64,000 nt of DNA from Ralstonia soli (GTDB lineage Bacteria; Pseudomonadota; Gammaproteobacteria; Burkholderiales; Burkholderiaceae). The notes under the pieces were generated by a model. It was given only the letters and a program-made list of their open reading frames with translations, had not been told where the DNA came from and did no database searches. The stretch lies in assembly GCF_023955655.1 (NCBI RefSeq), contig NZ_JAMXHT010000008.1, forward strand, positions 186,001 through 250,000. The letters run 5' to 3'. Each line of letters starts with the position of its first letter. Position 1 is the stretch's first letter. This document shows positions 19,952 through 28,140 of this stretch, piece by piece. The translations under genes and the position numbers were made by a program.

Positions 19952-20944
19952 TTAACGCCGCAGCCAGGGCACCCGGGCCGCGATCTCGCCCATGATGCCG
20001 CGGCGGAAGGTTAGCACGCAGATCACGAAGATCGCGCCCGTCACCGTCGTCACCGATTCACCGAGGACATTGAAGCCGTCGATGCCCGTGGCGCCCGCCA
20101 GGAAGGTGCCGATGTCACCAAGCTTGTTTTCCAGCGCAATCACCAGCGCCGCGCCCAACAGCGGGCCCGACAGAATGCCCAGGCCCCCCACCAGCGTCAT
20201 CAGGATCACCGAGCCGGACATTGACCAGTGCACGTCCGTCAGCGTCTCGAAACCCAGCACCAGCGTCTTGAGCGAGCCGGCCAAGCCAGTCAGCGCGGCC
20301 GACAGCACGAAGGCCAGCAGCTTGAAGCGGTCGGTGTCGTAACCGAGGGACGTGGCGCGCGGCTCGTTCTCCTTGATGGCCTTGAGAATCTGCCCGAATG
20401 GCGAGTGGATCGTGCGCACAATCAGCAGGAAGGCCACCACCACGATCGCCAGCACCACGTAGTACAGCGTCAGGTCACTCGACAGATCGAGCACGCCAAA
20501 CAGCTTGCCGCGCGGCACGCCTTGCAGGCCGTCTTCCCCGCCGGTGAAGGGCGCCTGCAGGCAGAAGAAGTACAGCATCTGCGCCAGCGCCAGCGTGATC
20601 ATCGCGAAGTAGATGCCCTGGCGGCGGATGGCCAGCAGGCCGACGACCAGGCCGATGAACGCCCCGGCGGCCGTGCCGGCCAGCAGGCCCAGCTCCGGCG
20701 TGACATGCAGGTCGCGCATCATGTAGCCGGCCACGTAGCCCGCGCCGCCGAAGAACGCCGCATGCCCGAACGACAGCAGCCCGGTATAGCCCAGCAGCAG
20801 GTTGAAGGCCGAAGCAAACAGCGCAAAGCACAGCAGCTTGGCGACAAATACCGGATACGCGCCCACCAGCGGCGCGGCAATCAATGCGACCAGCAGCAGG
20901 CCGTACAGGACGTATTTGATTGAAGAGGAAGAGGTGTTTTGCAT
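19952..20944 (-). CDS. livM: Branched-chain amino acid ABC transporter permease LivM
   Basis: Inner-membrane permease, 330 residues with about nine hydrophobic segments. NLLLGYTGLLSFGHAAFFG and the GEDGLQGVPR loop are LivM signatures, and the EENEP-like cytoplasmic coupling segment reads IKENEPRATSLGYD. It starts eight bases after the livH stop codon, last in the operon. Confidence 0.94.
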   Translation of the reverse strand: MQNTSSSSIKYVLYGLLLVALIAAPLVGAYPVFVAKLLCFALFASAFNLLLGYTGLLSFGHAAFFGGAGYVAGYMMRDLHVTPELGLLAGTAAGAFIGLVVGLLAIRRQGIYFAMITLALAQMLYFFCLQAPFTGGEDGLQGVPRGKLFGVLDLSSDLTLYYVVLAIVVVAFLLIVRTIHSPFGQILKAIKENEPRATSLGYDTDRFKLLAFVLSAALTGLAGSLKTLVLGFETLTDVHWSMSGSVILMTLVGGLGILSGPLLGAALVIALENKLGDIGTFLAGATGIDGFNVLGESVTTVTGAIFVICVLTFRRGIMGEIAARVPWLRR

Positions 20945-20952
20945 AGCGCTGC

Positions 20953-21837
20953 TTATTTCTCTTTACCGAACAGGCCGGCCGGACGCACCAGCAGCACCAG
21001 CACCATGATCACGAACACCACTGTGGATGACGCCTGTGGATAAAACACCTTGGTCAGCCCCTCAATGACGCCCAGGCCCAACCCGGTGACAATCGAACCC
21101 AGGATCGACCCCATGCCGCCGATCACCACCACCGCAAACACGGTGATGATCATGCTCTGCCCCATCAGCGGCGAGATCTGGATGACCGGCGCCGCCAGCA
21201 CACCCGCAAACGCCGCCAGCGCCACGCCAAAGCCGTAGGTGAGCGTGACCATCAACGGCACGTTCACGCCAAACGCTTCGACCAGCTTCGGGTTTTCGGT
21301 GCCAGCGCGCAGATACGCGCCCAGCTTCGTCTTCTCGATCATGAACCACGTGGCAAAGCACACCGCCAGCGACGCCACCACGACCCACGCGCGATAGTTG
21401 GGCAGCATCATGAAGCCGAGGTCAGTCGCGCCCTGCAGCAGTACGGGCGTGGTGTACGGCAGGCCCGACACACCGTAAATGGCACGGAACACGCCCTCAA
21501 TGACGAGCGTCACGCCCAGCGTGAGCAGCAGACCGTACAGGTGGTCGAGCTTGTAGATGAAGCGCAGCAGCGTGCGCTCGATCACCATGCCCAGCACGCC
21601 GATCACCAGCGGTGAGAGCACCAGCATCGCCCAGTACGGCACGCCCAGGTACGAGAAGCCCATCCACGTGAGCACCGCGCCCAGCATGAACAGCGCACCG
21701 TGCGCGAAATTGATGACGTTGAGCAGCCCGAAGATGACCGCAAGGCCCAGGCTCAACATCGCATAGAAGGAACCGTTGACCAGGCCCAGCAGCAACTGGC
21801 TGAGCATGGCCGGTAGCGGAACGCCGAAGATTTCCAT
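20953..21837 (-). CDS. livH: Branched-chain amino acid ABC transporter permease LivH
   Basis: 294-residue partner permease. LVNGSFYAMLSLGLAVIFGL and the NFAHGALFMLGA motif are typical of LivH, and RAGTENPKLVEAFGVNV is the coupling loop. Between livK and livM. A perfect DnaA-box string (21035-21043) occurs inside the gene, probably by chance. Confidence 0.94.
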   Translation of the reverse strand: MEIFGVPLPAMLSQLLLGLVNGSFYAMLSLGLAVIFGLLNVINFAHGALFMLGAVLTWMGFSYLGVPYWAMLVLSPLVIGVLGMVIERTLLRFIYKLDHLYGLLLTLGVTLVIEGVFRAIYGVSGLPYTTPVLLQGATDLGFMMLPNYRAWVVVASLAVCFATWFMIEKTKLGAYLRAGTENPKLVEAFGVNVPLMVTLTYGFGVALAAFAGVLAAPVIQISPLMGQSMIITVFAVVVIGGMGSILGSIVTGLGLGVIEGLTKVFYPQASSTVVFVIMVLVLLVRPAGLFGKEK

Positions 21838-21918
21838 CGCGGTCAGAAAGAGAACACCACACCGACAACATTGACGGCGCCGCCGCCCACGCGGGCAGCA
21901 GCGCCGGTGCTTACCTGC

Positions 21919-23127
21919 TTATTTCTTCATCAGCGAGCACTTCGACTCAGCCGGCGTGGTGAACGCCTGCTCGCCCGGAATCGTCGCCACGACCTTCAGG
22001 TAATCCCACGGCTTCTTCGATTCGGCCGGGGTCTTCACCTGCAGCAGGTACATGTCGTGGATGGCACGGCCGTCCTGGCGGATAGTGCCCTTGGTGTAGA
22101 AGTCGTCGATCTTCGTCTTCTTGAGTTGGGCGATCACCTTGTCCGGGTCATCCGTGCCGGCGGCGGCCACCGCCTTGATGTAGTTCGACACGGCCGAGTA
22201 GTCGGCGGCCTGCAAGCTGCTCGGCATCTTCTTCATCTTGCCGAAGTAGCGGTTGGCGAACTTGCGCGTGGCGTCGTTCATGTCCCAGTACCAGCTGTCG
22301 GTCATCAGCAGGCCTTCGGCCGTTTGCAGGCCCAGGCTGTGCACATCGTTGATGAACATCAGCAGGCCGGCGATCTTCATCGACTTGGTAATGCCGAATT
22401 CCTTGGCCGCCTTGATCGAGTTGATCGTGTCGCCACCCGCATTGGCCAGGCCCAAGATCTGCGCCTTGGACGATTGCGCCTGCAGCAGGTACGACGAGAA
22501 GTCCGATGCCGACAGCGGATGCTTGACCGAACCCACCACCGTGCCGCCATTGGCCTTGACCACGGCAGCGGTGTCGTTCTCCAGCGAGTGACCGAAGGCG
22601 TAGTCGGCGGTCAGGAAGAACCACGACTTGCCGCCCTGCTTGACCACCGCGCTGCCGGTGCCCTTGGCCAGCGCCACCGTGTCATATGCATAGTGGATCG
22701 TGTACGGCGTGCACTCTTCGTTGGTCAGACGTGCCGTGCCGGCACCGATGTCGATGAACACGCGCTTCTTCTCGGCAGCCACCTTGGCCATTGCCAGACC
22801 GGTGGCGGAGTTCGTGCCGCCCAGCAGCATGTCCAGGCCTTGCTGGTCCATCCACTCGCGCGCCTTGGAGGCCGCGATGTCGGCCTTGTTCTGGTGATCG
22901 GCCGTGACCAGCTCGATCGGCTTGCCGAGCACCTTGCCGCCCGCATCCTCGATTGCCATCTTCACGGCCTCGACGCCACCCTGCCCGTCGATGTCGGCGT
23001 ACAGGCCGGACAGATCGGTGATGTAGCCGATCTTCACCTTGTCGCCGCTTACCTGGGCGTGCGCGCCGAATGCGACTGCGCCCAGCCCCACCGCCATCAA
23101 TGCACCTGCCAGCTTCTTGAGTGTCAT
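21919..23127 (-). CDS. livK: Branched-chain amino acid-type ABC substrate-binding protein
   Basis: 402-residue periplasmic binding protein of the LivK/Peripla_BP_6 family. Signal peptide about residues 1-24 (LMAVGLGAVAFGAHA|QVSG), then KVKIGYITDLSGLYADIDG. The ATG at 23127 follows AGGAG; the longer frame to 23184 lacks a signal peptide. It sits inside the liv operon, so it is the cognate receptor. The symbol is by position; ligand could be another aliphatic amino acid, amide or urea. Confidence 0.88.
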   Translation of the reverse strand: MTLKKLAGALMAVGLGAVAFGAHAQVSGDKVKIGYITDLSGLYADIDGQGGVEAVKMAIEDAGGKVLGKPIELVTADHQNKADIAASKAREWMDQQGLDMLLGGTNSATGLAMAKVAAEKKRVFIDIGAGTARLTNEECTPYTIHYAYDTVALAKGTGSAVVKQGGKSWFFLTADYAFGHSLENDTAAVVKANGGTVVGSVKHPLSASDFSSYLLQAQSSKAQILGLANAGGDTINSIKAAKEFGITKSMKIAGLLMFINDVHSLGLQTAEGLLMTDSWYWDMNDATRKFANRYFGKMKKMPSSLQAADYSAVSNYIKAVAAAGTDDPDKVIAQLKKTKIDDFYTKGTIRQDGRAIHDMYLLQVKTPAESKKPWDYLKVVATIPGEQAFTTPAESKCSLMKK

Positions 23128-23202
23128 GGTCTTGTCTCCTGTGTCGTGCGCGCCGCGGATCGCGCTGGCGCATGGGTCTTGCAAATCGATGGGGAAATCG
23201 TC

Positions 23203-23943
23203 TTAAACGCCGAGCAGTTCGTGCAGCACCGGCATCTTGTCCTGCAACTGCGCCGCCTCGAAACGCTCGACGATGCGGCCGTGTTCCATCACATAGAAGC
23301 GGTCGGCCAGTGGCGCGGCAAAGCGGAAGTTCTGCTCCACCATCACCACCGTATAGCCGCGCTTCTTGAGCATCAGGATCATGCGGGCCAGCGCCTGCAC
23401 GATCACCGGAGCCAAGCCTTCGGAAATTTCATCCAACAGCAGCAGGTTCGCACCCGTGCGCAAGATGCGTCCGACCGCCAGCATCTGCTGCTCGCCGCCT
23501 GAGAGGCGCGTGCCCTGGCTCTGGCGGCGCTCCTTCAGGTTGGGGAACATCTCGTAGATCTCGTCGATGCTCATGCCGACATTGCCCGACTTGGCCACCT
23601 GCCCTTTCAGCACCGGCGGCAGCATCAGGTTCTCTTCGCACGACAGGCTGGAAAAAATGCCGCGCTCTTCCGGGCAGTAGCCGATGCCACAGTGGGCGAT
23701 CTTGTGCGTGGGCAGGTCGATGGTCTCCACGCCTTGGCCGCTGGCGTCATGTACGACGATCGAGCCCTTGCGCGAGCCCACCAGGCCCATGATGGCGCGC
23801 AGCGTGGTGGTGCGGCCTGCGCCATTGCGGCCGAGCAGCGTGACGACCTCGCCGCGGTTCACGGTCAGGTCGACACCATGCAGGATGTGCGATTCACCGT
23901 ACCAGGCGTGCAAGTCCTTGATCTGGAGCGCGGGCGTGCTCAT
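23203..23943 (-). CDS. livF: Branched-chain amino acid ABC transporter ATPase LivF, Walker A arginine variant
   Basis: 246-residue ATP-binding subunit. LSGGEQQMLAVGRIL (signature), LLLLDEISEGLAP (Walker B) and the switch region are normal. The Walker A reads GRNGAGRTTT: R44 stands where nearly all ABC ATPases have lysine, encoded by CGC at 23812-23814. Whether this reduces hydrolysis or is a tolerated subfamily feature cannot be told here; LivG next door has the normal lysine. Start MSTPALQIKDLHAWYG at 23943. Confidence 0.93.
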   Translation of the reverse strand: MSTPALQIKDLHAWYGESHILHGVDLTVNRGEVVTLLGRNGAGRTTTLRAIMGLVGSRKGSIVVHDASGQGVETIDLPTHKIAHCGIGYCPEERGIFSSLSCEENLMLPPVLKGQVAKSGNVGMSIDEIYEMFPNLKERRQSQGTRLSGGEQQMLAVGRILRTGANLLLLDEISEGLAPVIVQALARMILMLKKRGYTVVMVEQNFRFAAPLADRFYVMEHGRIVERFEAAQLQDKMPVLHELLGV

Positions 23944-24045
23944 GCAGTGTTCTCGTGTGTTCGGGTCAAGCGTTCGGTGATGCAGCAAACGGCTACATCG
24001 CTGGCCGGTCTGCGCCGGCCGACTGCTTCAATGGCCTTGATGGAC

Positions 24046-24816
24046 TCAGTGGCCTTCCAGCGCCGCATCGGCGGTGCCCATATAGGCTTCCATCACCTGC
24101 GGGTTCTTCGACACTTCCTCGTACGGGCCTTCCGCCAGAATCTGGCCGCGCTGCAGCACCGTGATCTTGTCGGCGATGGACGAGACCACGTTCATGTTGT
24201 GTTCGACCATCAGGATCGTGCGGCCCTCGGCCACGCGCTTGATCAGCTCCGTCACGCGGTCTACATCTTCGTGGCCCATGCCCTGCGTGGGCTCGTCGAG
24301 CAGCATCAGCTCGGGCTCCATCGCCAGCGTGGTGGCAATTTCCAGCGCGCGCTTGCGGCCGTAGGGCAGCTCCACCGTCACGGTGTGCGCAAACTGCGTC
24401 AGGCCCACCTGTTCGAGCAGCGCCATCGCGCGGTCATTCAAGACATTGAGCGATTGCTCGCTTTGCCAGAACGCGTATGCCGACCCAAGTTGGCGCTGCA
24501 GTCCAACGCGAACGTTTTCCATCACGGTCAGATGCGGAAACACGGCGGAGATCTGGAACGAGCGGATTACGCCGCGGCGTGCGATCTGCGCCGGTTTTTC
24601 CGACGTGATATCGAGGCCGTTGAACAGGATCGTGCCGCGCGTGGGCACCAGGAATTTGGTCAGCAGGTTGAAGCAGGTCGTCTTGCCGGCACCGTTCGGG
24701 CCGATGAGCGCGTGGATCGACCCGCGCTGCACACGCAGGTTGACGTCGGACACGGCGGTAAAGCCCTTGAAGGCCTTGGTCAGTCCGCGCGTTTCGAGAA
24801 TGATGTCCTGCGCCAT
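24046..24816 (-). CDS. livG: Branched-chain amino acid ABC transporter ATPase LivG
   Basis: 256-residue ATPase with Walker A GPNGAGKTTCFNLLT, ELMLLDEPTQGM (Walker B) and the C-terminal LivG tail (LAEGPYEEVSKNPQVMEAYMG). The usual LSGG signature reads LPYGRKRALEIATTLA, as in many LivG proteins. First gene of the operon livG-F-K-H-M. The ATG at 24816 has a GGG-type site; upstream frame extension is ignored. Confidence 0.94.
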   Translation of the reverse strand: MAQDIILETRGLTKAFKGFTAVSDVNLRVQRGSIHALIGPNGAGKTTCFNLLTKFLVPTRGTILFNGLDITSEKPAQIARRGVIRSFQISAVFPHLTVMENVRVGLQRQLGSAYAFWQSEQSLNVLNDRAMALLEQVGLTQFAHTVTVELPYGRKRALEIATTLAMEPELMLLDEPTQGMGHEDVDRVTELIKRVAEGRTILMVEHNMNVVSSIADKITVLQRGQILAEGPYEEVSKNPQVMEAYMGTADAALEGH

Positions 24817-24968
24817 GATTCCCTCTGGTCTCCCGCCCTTTTTATGGTGCGGATGATTGTCAACGGCTGTTGCGTCGCAAAACATCGGGGTTTTTACCGA
24901 GACGATTACACCCTGCTTACGCGCCGGAAACCCGCGCCAGCACTGGTTTTCCAGCTCCCCGGAGGGGG

Positions 24969-24985
24969 TTACGTAGAGTTACGTA
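24969..24985. promoter_or_regulatory. Tandem TTACGTA repeats upstream of liv operon
   Basis: Two copies of TTACGTA (24969-24975, 24979-24985) spaced by one helical turn, flanked by G-tracts, in the 234-bp region between livG and the GMC gene. TACGTA-type repeats are bound by FixJ/NarL-class regulators elsewhere. Function here is a guess. Confidence 0.3.
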
Positions 24986-25014
24986 TGGGGGTGATGCGGA
25001 TTGCGTATCGATAT

Positions 25015-25042
25015 GACACGGGCGGTGTGTCAGGCCCGTGTC
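25015..25042. repeat. Hairpin after the GMC oxidoreductase gene
   Basis: Perfect 9-bp arms GACACGGGC (25015-25023) and GCCCGTGTC (25034-25042), loop 10, just past the stop codon at 25051 on the minus strand. It lacks a T-run, so it is a possible factor-dependent terminator or mRNA-end stabiliser. Confidence 0.4.
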
Positions 25043-25050
25043 GTTGGCAC

Positions 25051-26685
25051 TCAAACCACGGCGGCCTCACCCCGCACCCGCACCTTGCGGGCCGCCCGAA
25101 TCATCTCGCTCGCCTTCTCCGCAATCATGATCGTCGGCGAGTTGGTGTTGCCCGACGTAATGGTCGGCATGACGGAAGCATCGACCACACGCAAGCCCTC
25201 GATGCCGCGCACACGCAGTTGCGCGTCGACCACCGCGTTTGCGTCATCCGCACGCCCCATGCGGCAGGTGCCAACCGGGTGGAAGATGGTCGTGCCGATT
25301 TCGCCGGCTGCGCGAGCCAGGTCCTCGTCAGTCTGGAAGGCCACGCCGGGCAGATATTCTTCCGGCTTGTATTTGGCCAACGCAGGTTGCGCGACGATGC
25401 GGCGCGTGAGGCGCAGTGAATCGGCCGCAACCTTGCGGTCTTCCTCTGTGGACAAGTAGTTCGGCGCGATCGTCGGCGCGGCAAACGGATCGGCCGACGT
25501 GACGTGCACCGTGCCGCGCGAGGTCGGCCGCAGGTTGCACACGCTCGCGGTGAACGCATTGAACGCGTGCAACGGATCACCAAACTTGTCGAGCGACAGC
25601 GGCTGCACGTGGTATTCCACATCCGGCCGCGCCACTTGCGGATTCGAGCGCGCGAACACGCCAAGCTGCGACGGCGCCATGCTCATCGGCCCGCTCTGGT
25701 TGAACGCGTACTGCATGCCGATCAGCGCCTTGCCCCACCAGTTCGACGCACGCGTGTTGAGCGTCGGCACGCCATGCACCTTGACCACGCTGCGCAGTTG
25801 CAGGTGGTCCTGCAGGTTCTCGCCCACGCCCGGCAGCGCCTGGCGCACGGCAATGCCCAGCGCCTGCAGCCGTTCCGGCTGGCCGATGCCCGCCAGCTCC
25901 AGCAACTGCGGCGAGTTGATCGCGCCCGCCGACAGAATCACCTCCTCACGCGCGGCCACCGTGTGGTCGTGACCGCCTCCGCGATACGTCACGCCCGTGC
26001 AGCGCTTGCCGTCAAACGTCAGCGCACGCACCTGCGCCCCGGTGATGATGGTCAGGTTCGGCCGTTGCGATGCCGGGCGCAGAAAACCCTTGGCGGTGTT
26101 CCAACGGATACCGCGTTTCTGGTTGACCTCGAAGTAGCCGACACCGAAGTTATCCCCACGGTTGAAATCGCTCGTGCGCGGAATGCCGGCCTGCACGGCC
26201 GCTTCAATGAAGGTTTCGAGTACCTGCCAGTGCAGGCGCTGCGGCTCGACGCGCCATTCGCCATCCGCGCCATGCCATGCGCTGGCGCCGCCGTGGTGGT
26301 TCTCGCTGGCCTTGAACAGCGGCAACACGGCATCCCACTTCCACGAGTCATCACCGGTAATGGCGGCCCAGCCGTCGTAGTCTTCGCGCTGGCCGCGCAT
26401 GTAAATCATGCCGTTGATCGACGAGCAGCCGCCCAGCACGCGCCCGCGCGGGTAGCCGAGCGAACGGCCGTTCAGCCCAGGTTCTTCACGCGTGCGGTAG
26501 AGCCAGTCGGTGCGCGGGTTGCCAATGCAGTACAGATAGCCGACGGGGATGTGGATCCAGTGGTAGTCGTCCTTGCCGCCGGCCTCCAGCAGCAGCACGG
26601 AGACGTCCGGGTCTTGCGTCAGGCGGTTGGCCAGGACGCAGCCTGCGGAGCCTGCGCCGATGATGATGTAGTCGTAGGTGTCCAT
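25051..26685 (-). CDS. GMC-family FAD oxidoreductase (choline dehydrogenase-like)
   Basis: 544-residue flavoenzyme. The FAD Rossmann motif is IIIGAGSAGCVLANRL at the N-terminus. GMC signatures RGRVLGGCSSINGMIYMRG and GAINSPQLLELAGIG are present, and the catalytic His lies in FHPVGTCRMG. Family members oxidise alcohols such as choline or polyethylene glycol; no betaine genes are near, so the substrate is not assigned. GGAG precedes the ATG at 26685; the longer frame is unlikely. The lipase-like gene is 67 bp upstream on the same strand. Confidence 0.93.
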   Translation of the reverse strand: MDTYDYIIIGAGSAGCVLANRLTQDPDVSVLLLEAGGKDDYHWIHIPVGYLYCIGNPRTDWLYRTREEPGLNGRSLGYPRGRVLGGCSSINGMIYMRGQREDYDGWAAITGDDSWKWDAVLPLFKASENHHGGASAWHGADGEWRVEPQRLHWQVLETFIEAAVQAGIPRTSDFNRGDNFGVGYFEVNQKRGIRWNTAKGFLRPASQRPNLTIITGAQVRALTFDGKRCTGVTYRGGGHDHTVAAREEVILSAGAINSPQLLELAGIGQPERLQALGIAVRQALPGVGENLQDHLQLRSVVKVHGVPTLNTRASNWWGKALIGMQYAFNQSGPMSMAPSQLGVFARSNPQVARPDVEYHVQPLSLDKFGDPLHAFNAFTASVCNLRPTSRGTVHVTSADPFAAPTIAPNYLSTEEDRKVAADSLRLTRRIVAQPALAKYKPEEYLPGVAFQTDEDLARAAGEIGTTIFHPVGTCRMGRADDANAVVDAQLRVRGIEGLRVVDASVMPTITSGNTNSPTIMIAEKASEMIRAARKVRVRGEAAVV

Positions 26686-26752
26686 GTCTCCGTGCTTCTT
26701 TGCCTTGGTGTTATTGGTTTTTGTTCTTGTGATCCAACCCATTCACTGCACA

Positions 26753-27622
26753 TCAAATCCGCGAGGAAAGCCACTCCCGCATCTTCCCGAACACCTCGGT
26801 TCGCAATGGTTCGGCTTCGTTGAAGATCTCGTGATAGCCGCTGTCGAACCAGGCCAGCGTGCGCAGATCTTCGGGAGCGTTCGCGTAGAAATCCCGGCTG
26901 CCGGAGGGGTCCACTATCGAATCCGCCCCGCCCGCCATCAGCAGCATCGGCGCTTCCAGGCGCGGTGCATCCTGCTGTGCCTGCGTGATTGCATTGAGCA
27001 TGAATTCGAGCAGCGAAGCACTGATCGTGCCCTGCACCAGCGGGTCGGCGCGATAGGCCGGGGCCACCGTCGGATCATGCGAGAGCTTGGAGGGGTCCAC
27101 CGGATTGGGCACCGCCAGCTTGGGCGCCAGCGCCGACAGAATGCCGCGCACGATCCCCGTGCCTGGGGGCAGCTTGACGCGCAGCGCGGGCGATGACAGC
27201 AGCACGCCGCGCACCGGCCGGATGCGCGCGGTCGTAAAGCGCGCAACGATCAGCCCGCCCATGCTGTGCCCCAGTACGAACGGCATCTCGTGCCATTCGG
27301 CGACAGCCGCATCGACGATTTCTGCAAGGTCCGTGAGGTAGTTGTCCGGCGCGTCGAGCGCCATGCGCGGGCCGCCGCTCCTGCCGTGGCCGCGCAAATC
27401 AAAAGCCCGCACACGCAGGCCGAGATCGGTCAGCACCTTGGCGACATGGGGATACCGCCCGCTGTGCTCTGCCATGCCGTGAACGAGGATGACTGTCCCG
27501 CGCGGCTCGCCCGCTTGCGTGTCGGGCAACCAGGTGCGGACCAGCAGTTCAGTGCCGTCCTTCATGCGCTGGCGTGTTTCCAGCGCGGGATGGGCGGTGG
27601 CCTGAGCGGGGGCTTGCGTCAT
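26753..27622 (-). CDS. Alpha/beta hydrolase, monoacylglycerol lipase-like
   Basis: 289 residues. Oxyanion motif VILVHGMAEHSGRYPHVA, nucleophile elbow LGHSMGGLI, RAFDLRGHGRSGG, acid near GGADSIVD and the final His in FDSGYHEIFNE form a complete Ser-Asp-His set. This matches the Hydrolase_4/monoglyceride lipase group. No signal peptide, so cytoplasmic. GGAGG precedes the ATG. Probably co-transcribed with the GMC gene. Confidence 0.92.
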   Translation of the reverse strand: MTQAPAQATAHPALETRQRMKDGTELLVRTWLPDTQAGEPRGTVILVHGMAEHSGRYPHVAKVLTDLGLRVRAFDLRGHGRSGGPRMALDAPDNYLTDLAEIVDAAVAEWHEMPFVLGHSMGGLIVARFTTARIRPVRGVLLSSPALRVKLPPGTGIVRGILSALAPKLAVPNPVDPSKLSHDPTVAPAYRADPLVQGTISASLLEFMLNAITQAQQDAPRLEAPMLLMAGGADSIVDPSGSRDFYANAPEDLRTLAWFDSGYHEIFNEAEPLRTEVFGKMREWLSSRI

Positions 27623-27687
27623 CGGCGTCTCCTCCTTGGGTTGCCAGATTGTGGCATAGACGTCCTACGGCGCAATGGAGGGTTGCA

Positions 27688-28140
27688 TCAGTGGCAGCAG
27701 GCGTCCTTGCCATCGCTCTCGCCTGCTACGCCTGCGAGGATGGGGCAATCGGGCCGGTCATCGCCGTGGCACGCGTTGGCGAGCGTCATGAGCGTGTCGC
27801 GCATGCTTTGCAACTCGCCGATGCGCGCGTCGAGGTCGGCCACGTGGCGCAGGGTGATGGCCTTCACGTCGGCGCTGGCACGCTCGCGGTCATTCCACAG
27901 CGAGAGCAGTGTGCGGATCTCTTCCAGCGCGAACCCGAGCGAGCGCGACCGGTGAATGAAGCGCAGCACGTGCACTGCGCGCGCGTCGTACATGCGGTAG
28001 TTGCCCTCGGTGCGCGGGCTCGGCGGAAGCAGGCCGATGCTCTCGTAATAGCGGATCATCTTGGCCGACACGCCGCTGGCACGGGCGGCCTCGCCGATAT
28101 TGACCGGGCCTTGGTTTACGTTGAGATCGCGTCGCGTCAT
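27688..28140 (-). CDS. cueR: Cu(I)-responsive MerR-family regulator CueR
   Basis: 150-residue MerR protein: HTH ([20 protein letters not shown]), dimerisation helix, and the metal loop with C124 and C132 (CHGDDRPDC) diagnostic of monovalent-copper sensors, plus a C-terminal CCH. Its ATG overlaps the copA stop codon (ATGA), so it is translated from the copA mRNA. It should activate both 19-bp-spacer promoters found between copA and copZ. Confidence 0.94.
   Translation of the reverse strand: MTRRDLNVNQGPVNIGEAARASGVSAKMIRYYESIGLLPPSPRTEGNYRMYDARAVHVLRFIHRSRSLGFALEEIRTLLSLWNDRERASADVKAITLRHVADLDARIGELQSMRDTLMTLANACHGDDRPDCPILAGVAGESDGKDACCH

Noticed and set aside
21035-21043. Perfect DnaA box inside livH
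   Set aside because: Lies in coding sequence with no cluster or AT-rich DNA around it; likely chance.
21871-25419. Two long plus-strand frames opposite liv genes
   Set aside because: Codon-position mirror of livK, livF and livG; no ribosome binding sites and no recognisable domains.
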